7,184 nucleotides of DNA from Aquificota bacterium (lineage in GTDB: Bacteria > Aquificota > Aquificia > Aquificales > Hydrogenothermaceae): positions 1-7,184 of the forward strand of contig JAADDV010000049.1 of NCBI GenBank assembly GCA_013153795.1. The letters run 5' to 3'. Positions 1 to 5,722 of the stretch are shown piece after piece; within the stretch, counting starts at the first letter, position 1; each line of letters opens with the position of its first letter. The translations under genes were made by a program, and so were the position numbers. Below the pieces are notes generated by a model. It searched no databases and had not been told where the DNA came from. It was given only the letters and a program-made list of their open reading frames with translations.

Positions 1-2
1 TT

Positions 3-185
3 AATCATGTTTTTAAAGCTGAAATAAATTATTTCGCAAACAGACACTTTGTTTTTTTTCTAGGTGGTATTTATTTACATAGACAATTTAATGGAATAAT
101 ACCATTTTTATATAATAAATATACTCAAACCACATTTGACCATAAATATGGTTGGGCTGAAACTGGACTTATATTTATGTGGTAA
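3..185 (+). CDS. C-terminal end of a probable outer-membrane beta-barrel protein (5'-partial)
   Basis: An open frame enters from the left edge and ends at TAA 183-185, giving 60 residues. Seen directly: the sequence alternates polar and hydrophobic/aromatic residues in strand-like blocks (for example the stretch HFVFFLGGIYLH) and finishes with YGWAETGLIFMW. A terminal aromatic residue with hydrophobic residues at -3 and -5 is the usual C-terminal signature of outer-membrane barrels recognised by the BAM machinery. The family cannot be named from this piece; a porin, a transporter or a lipoprotein-export barrel are all possible. It lies 84 bases upstream of a lipoprotein gene on the same strand. 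No terminator hairpin is visible between them, so read-through is possible although a separate promoter is also present. The frame being coding is fairly likely; the barrel call is inference from the tail pattern. Confidence 0.6.
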   Translation, partial: NHVFKAEINYFANRHFVFFLGGIYLHRQFNGIIPFLYNKYTQTTFDHKYGWAETGLIFMW

Positions 186-190
186 TATTA

Positions 191-219
191 TAGACTAAAA
201 TTATATCGCGTTTTATAAT
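191..219 (+). promoter_or_regulatory. Putative sigma70-type promoter for the lipoprotein gene
   Basis: TAGACT (191-196, 4 of 6 to the -35 consensus) is followed by a 17-base spacer and a perfect TATAAT (214-219). Transcription would begin near 226, giving a leader of about 45 bases before the ATG at 270. In such AT-rich DNA a TATAAT alone means little; the spacing and the position directly before a strong ribosome site make it credible. Confidence 0.45.
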
Positions 220-256
220 ATTTATGGGGGAGACAATCCCAAAATTTAATATAAAT

Positions 257-263
257 AGGAGGA
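257..263 (+). promoter_or_regulatory. Ribosome binding site of the lipoprotein gene
   Basis: AGGAGGA lies 6 bases before the ATG at 270. It is a near-perfect anti-16S match and fixes that start, which also gives a well-formed signal peptide. Confidence 0.85.
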
Positions 264-269
264 TGTGTT

Positions 270-1820
270 ATGAAAGTAAAAAAACTTTTAAAATCTGCTT
301 TAATAGCAGGTGCTGCTGTTTCTATGATATCAATTTATAGCTGTGGAGGTGGTGGAGGAGGAGGAACCTCTTATACTGAAGCAGAAGAAACAGGAACAAA
401 TACAATTTATGGAAATGCTATTGATGGTTATATTTTTGGTGGAACTGTTTTTGCTGATTGTAATCAAGATGGTCAACTATCTAGCGATGAACCTTCTGGT
501 TTTACATTTGGAGAACCTTTTGATAATGATTTAGCTCCAGTAGTTGACTTAGATGGAAACGATATGACTATCGAAAACTATGCTCTTGATTTAGATCCAA
601 GAATGTGTGGAAATGCTCCTGTATATACAGTAGGAGGTTATGATACATTAACTCACTTTCCTTTCGGTAGTGCTGTAGTTGGTCAGGTAGGAAAATATGA
701 TAATAATTTAACTATAATAACTTCTTTAATATTAAGTGTTCCAGAAAATGAAAGAAATAATGTTGAAAGTGTATTAAGCACAGTATTTGGAGAAAAAAGA
801 TTTGGAATTAACTATGTTATAGAAAGAACAACTCCTCAGCTTTTAAAATTTGTTTTATCTGTTGCTTCAGGTATGCAAGTTATTTCTCAAAAATTAGGAC
901 AGTTAGACATTGCTACATCTAAGAATGTTTATGCAAGTATAGCTAAAGAGTTAATGGCTAAATATCCTAGACCAGCTGCTGTAGATATTAGTGATACAGA
1001 TATTATTAATATAGTTTCTAAAGGTATAGCTCAAGGTTTATCTCAATCTCAAAATCAAAACTTTACAGTAGAAGATGTTAATACTTTACAAGAATCAGTT
1101 AAACTTGTGCTTGAAAATGTAGTAAATAACTTAAATGGAGATGAACAAAGGTATTTAGATTTAGGCTCTCCTGAAGTAAAAGATTCAGCTATTGCAAAAA
1201 TTCATAATGTTATTAAAGAATCTACAACAGCTATTGAAGGTGTACAAGTTGGAAAATTTGTTGTAGATAAGGTTAAAGCTATAGCAGATACTGTTGATGA
1301 AGATACAGTAAAATACAACGGAACTTTTGATCTTGAAGTAGATTATACAGATAAAGGTCAACTACAAGTTATTGCTTACTTAACAGCAGAAAATAAGGAC
1401 CTAATAAAGGAAAATGGAACAAAAGAAGTAGATATCACTTTTGCTATTAAACCTGAACCAAGAGCTGTAGATAAAAGGTCTGCAGTAGTTACATTTAGAG
1501 GTGCTAAAGTTACTGTTGAAAATGGAGAAATTGTTGCTGTAGACACTGAAAATATACCTATGTATTTAGATGGAACAGATTCAAATGGAGTAAGAGTATA
1601 CAGAACAGTTGTTTTAGAAAATGCAGGAGATGTATTGTCATTAGTTGGAAAAAATACAATACGCATTGATGTTCAAGCTCTCTGTAGAGTTTTATCTCAA
1701 GATTTACCAGAAGGACATCCTTTAAAAGAAGTTAAGCTAGATAATACATCTTATAATATTGGAATTAGCGTTCTTGGATTACCAGTAAGTCCTGTAGCTG
1801 GAAACTTAGTACTTCATTAA
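270..1820 (+). CDS. Lipoprotein of unknown function with EF-hand-like calcium motif
   Basis: This encodes a 516-aa secreted lipoprotein whose family I do not recognise. Residues 1-24 form a lipoprotein signal: basic MKVKK, a hydrophobic core, then lipobox IYSC with the acylated Cys at 25. Seven glycines follow directly (26-32), a flexible tether. Position +2 is Gly, not Asp, which by the Lol rule favours the outer membrane. Residues 63-74 match an EF-hand loop: D63, N65, D67, G68, L70 and E74 (DxNxDGxLxxxE). A second Asp-rich patch, DLDGND, is at 93-98. Motifs of this kind near the N-terminus are common in large bacterial surface lipoproteins. Residues about 150-345 look mainly helical and 350-516 mainly beta. 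Four cysteines occur in all (25, 64, 113, 472). No catalytic motif was recognised. It follows a probable barrel protein gene and is convergent with the GlcD-like gene. Base and codon use match the neighbours. Lipoprotein status is firm; any role in adhesion or the surface would be speculation. Confidence 0.9.
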   Translation: MKVKKLLKSALIAGAAVSMISIYSCGGGGGGGTSYTEAEETGTNTIYGNAIDGYIFGGTVFADCNQDGQLSSDEPSGFTFGEPFDNDLAPVVDLDGNDMTIENYALDLDPRMCGNAPVYTVGGYDTLTHFPFGSAVVGQVGKYDNNLTIITSLILSVPENERNNVESVLSTVFGEKRFGINYVIERTTPQLLKFVLSVASGMQVISQKLGQLDIATSKNVYASIAKELMAKYPRPAAVDISDTDIINIVSKGIAQGLSQSQNQNFTVEDVNTLQESVKLVLENVVNNLNGDEQRYLDLGSPEVKDSAIAKIHNVIKESTTAIEGVQVGKFVVDKVKAIADTVDEDTVKYNGTFDLEVDYTDKGQLQVIAYLTAENKDLIKENGTKEVDITFAIKPEPRAVDKRSAVVTFRGAKVTVENGEIVAVDTENIPMYLDGTDSNGVRVYRTVVLENAGDVLSLVGKNTIRIDVQALCRVLSQDLPEGHPLKEVKLDNTSYNIGISVLGLPVSPVAGNLVLH

Positions 1821-1850
1821 TAAAAGGCCGCAAATTGCGGCCTTTTATAT
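1821..1850. terminator. Bidirectional intrinsic terminator between convergent genes
   Basis: A perfect inverted repeat, TAAAAGGCCGCAA (1821-1833) and TTGCGGCCTTTTA (1835-1847), folds realistically as a GGCCGC/GCGGCC stem with a short A/T loop. The core is flanked by an A run on the left and a T run on the right, so each strand sees a GC hairpin followed by U residues. It starts at the lipoprotein stop and lies 5 bases beyond the end of the GlcD-like gene, so one element can end both transcripts. Confidence 0.93.
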
Positions 1851-1852
1851 TT

Positions 1853-3256
1853 TTATAATCCCATTTTTCCAGGATTTATTAGATTTTTTGGGTCAAAAAC
1901 ATTTTTTATTCCTTTCATAATGTCTATTTCTTCAGGCCTGAACTGTTTTTTCATAAATGGTGCTTTTGTTATTCCAACTCCATGTTCTCCTGTTATAGAA
2001 CCTCCATAGCTTATAGCTAAATCAAAAACTTCTTCAACGGCTTTTTCAACTCTTTTTAATTCATCTTCATCAAGTCCACTAATCATAAAGTTTGCATGAA
2101 CATTTCCATCTCCAATGTGGCCAAAATTTACCATTTTAAGATTATATTTTTTTCCAATTTCCCTTAACTTTGGTAAAGCTTCAGGAAGATAACTTCTAGG
2201 AAAAACTATATCTTCATTAATTTTTACTCTTCCAAGTTTTGACACTGCTGGAGATAAAGCTCTTCTTGCTTCCCAAAGTTTATTTGCTTCAGCTTCTGTT
2301 TGAGCTATTTCTACTTTTGCTCCATTCATTTCACATATTTTTGCAACTTCTTTTATTTCATCTTCTAAAGCTTTTGGATGTCCGTCAACTTCTATTAATA
2401 AAAGAACTTCTGCATCTCTTGGAAGTCCAAAATGACCAAAATCCTCAACTGCATTAATAGCAAGTTTATCCATAAACTCAAGAGCTGAAGGTTGTATTCC
2501 TGCTTTAAAAATATCTTTAACTGTTTTTCCTACAGCTGCTATATCTTGAAATATAGCTTTTACAGTTTTAGCAGCTTTTGGTTTTGGTATAAGTTTTAAA
2601 GTTATTTCTGTAAAAAGTCCTAAAGTTCCTTCACTTCCTATTAAAAGTCTTGTTATATCGTATCCTGCAACATCTTTTAAAGTTGGTCTTCCTGTATGGA
2701 TAAATTCTCCTGTATGTATTACTGTTTCTAGTTCCATTACATATTCTCTAGTTACTCCATATTTAACACATCTTGGACCGCCAGCATTTTCTGCAACATT
2801 TCCTCCAAGAGTGCAAAATTTATAACTAGCAGGGTCAGGAGGATAAAAAAGTCCTTTTTTTTCTACAGCTTGCTGAAGTCTATATGTTATAACTCCAGGT
2901 TGAACTTTAGCTACAGCATTATCTTCATCTATTTCTAGGATTTTATCCATTTTTTCAAAAGAAACAACAACACCACCTTTTACAGGTAAGGAACCTCCTG
3001 TATATCCTGAGCCAGCTCCTCTTGGAGTTACAGGAATTCCTTCTTCATAACAAATTTTTACAAGTTTTTGAACTTCCTCTTTTGTTTCTGGAATAACCAC
3101 TAGCTCAGGAAGAACTTTTATTCTTGTTGCATCATATGAATATAAAAGTCTATCCATTTCATCATCTAAAACTTTATGCTCACCTAATAACTCTTTTAAT
3201 GCTCTTTTAACTCGGTCTGGGACTTTAATGATTTCTTCTTGTTTTACTTGAAACAT
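1853..3256 (-). CDS. glcD: GlcD-type FAD-linked oxidase (2-hydroxyacid dehydrogenase: glycolate/D-lactate type)
   Basis: This is a 467-aa full-length member of the GlcD / D-lactate / D-2-hydroxyglutarate dehydrogenase family (VAO/PCMH flavoproteins), which oxidise 2-hydroxyacids to 2-oxoacids. The FAD-binding PCMH domain is about 47-225: PRGAGSGYTGG (78-88), PPDP (139-142), GGNVAENAGG (151-160), KYG (165-167) and DVAGYD...GSEGTLG (195-213). The FAD-oxidase C-terminal domain is about 230-465: WEARRALSPA with R331/R332, FGHIGDGNVHAN (378-389, H380 and H387), and GEHGVG (423-428, E424 and H425). In related enzymes the His/His/Glu set binds the active-site metal. No signal peptide or membrane segment is seen, so it is cytoplasmic or peripheral. 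The ATG is preceded by AGAGGT at 3269-3264. No GlcE- or GlcF-like partner is present here, so it may act alone or with an unlinked iron-sulfur subunit. The family is certain; the substrate (glycolate, D-lactate or D-2-hydroxyglutarate) cannot be set from sequence alone. Confidence 0.93.
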   Translation of the reverse strand: MFQVKQEEIIKVPDRVKRALKELLGEHKVLDDEMDRLLYSYDATRIKVLPELVVIPETKEEVQKLVKICYEEGIPVTPRGAGSGYTGGSLPVKGGVVVSFEKMDKILEIDEDNAVAKVQPGVITYRLQQAVEKKGLFYPPDPASYKFCTLGGNVAENAGGPRCVKYGVTREYVMELETVIHTGEFIHTGRPTLKDVAGYDITRLLIGSEGTLGLFTEITLKLIPKPKAAKTVKAIFQDIAAVGKTVKDIFKAGIQPSALEFMDKLAINAVEDFGHFGLPRDAEVLLLIEVDGHPKALEDEIKEVAKICEMNGAKVEIAQTEAEANKLWEARRALSPAVSKLGRVKINEDIVFPRSYLPEALPKLREIGKKYNLKMVNFGHIGDGNVHANFMISGLDEDELKRVEKAVEEVFDLAISYGGSITGEHGVGITKAPFMKKQFRPEEIDIMKGIKNVFDPKNLINPGKMGL

Positions 3257-3263
3257 TTTTCTT

Positions 3264-3269
3264 ACCTCT
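3264..3269 (-). promoter_or_regulatory. Ribosome binding site of the GlcD-like gene
   Basis: On the minus strand this reads AGAGGT, 7 bases before the ATG at 3256, and supports that start. Confidence 0.7.
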
Positions 3270-3289
3270 TTAATTTTTTAATAAAAACT

Positions 3290-3318
3290 ATTATATTCTT
3301 ATAGATATTCACTTCCAT
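3290..3318 (-). promoter_or_regulatory. Possible promoter for the GlcD-like gene
   Basis: The minus strand carries TATAAT (3295-3290) with a weak -35 candidate ATGGAA (3318-3313, 3 of 6) at a 17-base spacing. The leader before the ATG at 3256 would be about 25 bases. The -10 is perfect but the -35 is poor and the region is very AT-rich, so this is tentative. Confidence 0.3.
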
Positions 3319-3379
3319 GATATATATTCATTTCAAACTTTAGATACAATATCTCATAAATTTGTGGAACATTCTTAAG

Positions 3380-3385
3380 TATAAT
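3380..3385 (+). promoter_or_regulatory. Possible -10 element for the rhodanese-typA unit
   Basis: A perfect TATAAT lies 37 bases before the rhodanese ATG; transcription would start near 3392, just ahead of the GGAGG ribosome site. No good -35 is seen at 16-18 bases upstream. The 166-base region 3257-3422 must hold promoters for two divergent genes, and nothing else in it is recognised. Confidence 0.35.
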
Positions 3386-3408
3386 TCTATATAAAAGCTG
3401 AAAAATTT

Positions 3409-3413
3409 GGAGG
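3409..3413 (+). promoter_or_regulatory. Ribosome binding site of the rhodanese gene
   Basis: GGAGG stands 9 bases before the ATG at 3423 and supports this start. Confidence 0.8.
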
Positions 3414-3422
3414 TTAAATTAT

Positions 3423-3773
3423 ATGTTTTTAGACCCAAAAACGTATAAAAAAATTCATATTTCTGTAAAGGAGTTAAAAGACAAAATAGATAAAGGAGAA
3501 GATTTTATTCTTTTAGATGTAAGAGAACCTCAAGAATACGAATTTTCGAGAATTAGAGAAAAAGAAGCTATGCTTGTTCCTTTAATGAGTTTGCCTAGAA
3601 TAATAAATAAACTTCCTAAAGACAAACCTATATATGTTATTTGTAGAAGCGGAAATAGAAGTTTACAGGCAACTTTATGGCTTTTAGAACATGGATTTGA
3701 AAATGTAAAAAATGTAGAAGGTGGTATTTTAGCTTGGTCTGATGAGATAGACCCTACTGTTAGAAAATATTAA
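3423..3773 (+). CDS. Single-domain rhodanese-like sulfurtransferase
   Basis: This is a 116-aa cytoplasmic protein with one rhodanese domain (about residues 11-112). Such proteins accept a sulfane sulfur on an active-site cysteine as a persulfide and pass it to an acceptor. Seen: an N-terminal helix leading to LLDVREPQEYE (30-40), the usual CDC25/rhodanese strand with D32 and R34; the active-site loop CRSGNRS (74-80) with catalytic C74 and the CxxGxRS pattern intact; and the closing helix motif GGILAW (100-105). No signal peptide or membrane segment is present. The segment between residues 40 and 58 lacks the common GHIPGA motif and reads FSRIREKEAMLVPLMSLP, a moderate divergence. The gene starts a unit with typA, whose start is 15 bases after this stop. 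The donor and acceptor are unknown. A role in sulfur-compound metabolism or in tRNA/cofactor thiolation would be inference only. Confidence 0.92.
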   Translation: MFLDPKTYKKIHISVKELKDKIDKGEDFILLDVREPQEYEFSRIREKEAMLVPLMSLPRIINKLPKDKPIYVICRSGNRSLQATLWLLEHGFENVKNVEGGILAWSDEIDPTVRKY

Positions 3774-3774
3774 A

Positions 3775-3791
3775 AGAGGTATTTAAGTTTG
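3775..3791 (+). promoter_or_regulatory. Ribosome site that selects the TTG start of typA
   Basis: AGAGG (3775-3779) is 9 bases before a TTG at 3789-3791. The first in-frame ATG is at 3798, which is 18 bases from AGAGG and too far; the GGAAG at 3791 is only 2 bases from that ATG and too near. The spacing therefore favours the TTG. The choice changes only three residues (MEE). Confidence 0.65.
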
Positions 3792-5606
3792 GAAGAAATG
3801 AAGGAAATAAAAAATAAAGCTATTAGAAAAGATATTAGAAATATTGCTATTATTGCTCATGTTGACCATGGAAAAACAACCCTTGTTGATGCTCTTTTAA
3901 AGCAAAGTGGAACATTTAGAGAAAATGAAGAAGTAGAAGAGAGAATTTTAGACAATATTGACCTTGAAAGGGAAAGGGGTATTACAATAATGGCTAAAAA
4001 CACAGCCATTAGATACAAAGACATAAAGATAAATATCGTTGATACCCCAGGACACGCTGATTTTGGTGGTGAAGTTGAAAGAACCCTTAAAATGGTTGAT
4101 GGTGTTATTCTTCTTGTTGATGCTGCAGAAGGGCCAATGCCCCAAACAAGATTTGTTCTTCAAAAAGCTCTTGAAGCAGGTCTTACCCCATTAGTTGTTA
4201 TAAACAAAATAGACAGACCTGATGCAAGGATAAACGAGGTTATCAATGAGATTTATGACCTTTTTATAGACCTTGATGCTGAAGAAGAGCAGCTTGATTT
4301 TCCTATTCTCTATACAATAGGGAAAGACGGCATAGCAAAAGAGGAACTTGATGAAGATTCAAAGGATATGAGACCTCTTTTTGAAAAGATTGTTGAGTAT
4401 ATCCCTGCCCCTGAGTATGAACCAGAAAAAGGTCTCCAGTTTTTAATAACCTCTTTAGATTATGATAACTATGTTGGAAGACTTGCCATAGGAAGAATTT
4501 TTAACGGCTCTGTAAAGGTAGGACAGCAGGTTTCTGTAGTAAAAAGAGATGGTTCTGTTTTAAAAGGAACTGTTAGGGCTTTATATACATATGAAGGTCT
4601 AAAAAGAGTTGAGACAAAGGAAGCTAAAGCTGGAGATATTGTGGCTATAGCAGGTTTAGAGGATATTCATATTGGGGATACTATTGCAGATGCAGAAAAT
4701 CCTGAGGCTTTGCCTCCTATAACTGTTGAAGAACCTACTATCTCTATGATTTTCTCTGTAAATGATTCTCCTTTTTCTGGAAGAAGCGGTAAGTTTTTAA
4801 CATCAAGGCATTTAAGAGAAAGACTTTATAAAGAAACATTGACAAATGTTGCTATCAAAGTTGAGGATACAGATAATCCTGAGGCATTTCTCGTTATGGG
4901 AAGAGGCGAGCTTCAGCTTTCTATTTTAGCTGAGATGATGAGAAGAGAAGGATACGAATTTCAGGTTTCAAAACCAGAGGTTATCACAAAAGAGATAAAC
5001 GGCGTTAAACATGAGCCTGTAGAAAGGGTGCTTATAGATATTCCAGAAGAGTATGTAGGTGTTGTTACTGAAAAACTCGGCTCAAGAAAAGGAAAGATGA
5101 TAAATATGATAAACCATGGAAGTGGTAGAGTAAGACTTGAGTTTCTTGTTCCTTCTAGAGGTCTTATAGGTTACCGCTCTGAGTTTAAAACAGATACAAG
5201 AGGTGAAGGGCTTATAAACACTCTTTTTGAAGGCTGGGAACCGTGGTTTGGTGATATAAAAACAAGGCAAAACGGTGCTCTTGTTGCCGATAGAAAAGGA
5301 GTTGCAACTCCTTACGCAATATTTTCTTTACAAGACAGAGGAATATTCTTTATTCCTCCTGGAACAGAAGTTTATGAAGGTATGGTTATAGGAGAACACA
5401 ACAGAGACAAAGACCTGTGGGTGAATATAACAAGAGAGAAAAAACTTACAAATGTTAGAGCAGCAGCAAATGATGAAAATATAAAGGTTACTCCCCATAA
5501 AATTATGGATTTTGAAAAAGCTATGGAATGGATTGCAGAAGATGAACTTATTGAAGTAACTCCAGATGCTATTAGAATAAGAAAGAAAAATCTAAAAAAG
5601 CCTTAA
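3789..5606 (+). CDS. typA: Ribosome-associated translational GTPase TypA/BipA
   Basis: This is a full-length 605-aa TypA/BipA, a relative of EF-G and LepA that binds the 70S ribosome and aids ribosome assembly and stress or low-temperature growth. GTPase domain: G1 AHVDHGKTT (23-31), G2 RERGITI (61-67, T66), G3 DTPGH (85-89) and G4 NKID (139-142). The G5 region reads YTIGKDG (175-181) where E. coli BipA has YASALNG, so the usual Ser-Ala is replaced. Domain II spans about 215-305, domain III about 315-392 with GRGELQLS (371-378), and domain V about 405-480 with PSRGLIGYRSEF (455-466). The TypA-specific C-terminal domain is about 485-598, with RQNGALVAD, GTEVYEGM (525-532) and KKLTNVRA (551-558). 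It ends soon after IRIRKKNL with no long tail. It starts with TTG, is cotranscribed with the rhodanese gene, and is followed by a strong terminator. Identification is very secure. Confidence 0.98.
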   Translation: MEEMKEIKNKAIRKDIRNIAIIAHVDHGKTTLVDALLKQSGTFRENEEVEERILDNIDLERERGITIMAKNTAIRYKDIKINIVDTPGHADFGGEVERTLKMVDGVILLVDAAEGPMPQTRFVLQKALEAGLTPLVVINKIDRPDARINEVINEIYDLFIDLDAEEEQLDFPILYTIGKDGIAKEELDEDSKDMRPLFEKIVEYIPAPEYEPEKGLQFLITSLDYDNYVGRLAIGRIFNGSVKVGQQVSVVKRDGSVLKGTVRALYTYEGLKRVETKEAKAGDIVAIAGLEDIHIGDTIADAENPEALPPITVEEPTISMIFSVNDSPFSGRSGKFLTSRHLRERLYKETLTNVAIKVEDTDNPEAFLVMGRGELQLSILAEMMRREGYEFQVSKPEVITKEINGVKHEPVERVLIDIPEEYVGVVTEKLGSRKGKMINMINHGSGRVRLEFLVPSRGLIGYRSEFKTDTRGEGLINTLFEGWEPWFGDIKTRQNGALVADRKGVATPYAIFSLQDRGIFFIPPGTEVYEGMVIGEHNRDKDLWVNITREKKLTNVRAAANDENIKVTPHKIMDFEKAMEWIAEDELIEVTPDAIRIRKKNLKKP

Positions 5607-5621
5607 TATGATTTAATATTC

Positions 5622-5656
5622 AGGACTATGCCTTTTCAAAAAGGCATAGTCCTTTT
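5622..5656 (+). terminator. Intrinsic terminator after typA
   Basis: A perfect 15-base inverted repeat, AGGACTATGCCTTTT (5622-5636) and AAAAGGCATAGTCCT (5639-5653), is followed by more T residues (to 5656). It lies 15 bases after the typA stop. Read on the minus strand the hairpin is followed by GAATATT, not a T run, so it is oriented for typA. It may still slow transcripts from the convergent cyclase gene. The rest of the gap up to 5722 is AT-rich and shows nothing else. Confidence 0.92.
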
Positions 5657-5722
5657 ATAAAAGAAAAGTTTTCCACTAAATTTTAAATCAAAAATACCAT
5701 TTTGTTTGAAGAAACTTTATTT

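Noticed and set aside
226..240. GGGA/TCCC hairpin in the lipoprotein leader, considered as a riboswitch or attenuator
   Set aside because: The stem is only 4 base pairs with no conserved riboswitch core and no T run after it.
345..367. GGT/GGA repeat that could be a microsatellite or slippage tract
   Set aside because: It uses mixed GGA/GGT/GGC-type codons for the Gly tether after the lipobox, a common feature of lipoproteins; no sign of phase variation can be judged from one sequence.
1376..1666. Minus-strand open frame of 96 codons opposite the lipoprotein gene
   Set aside because: It lies wholly inside a well-supported gene, has no ribosome site and no recognisable protein features.
2239..2457. 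Plus-strand open frame rich in leucine, resembling a membrane peptide
   Set aside because: It is antisense to the GlcD-like gene, where Glu/Lys codons read backwards give Leu/Phe; no ribosome site is seen.
3342..3354. Small dyad AGATACAATATCT in the divergent region, considered as an operator
   Set aside because: The arms are only 5 bases of mostly A/T and are expected by chance in this composition; no second copy with fixed spacing was seen.
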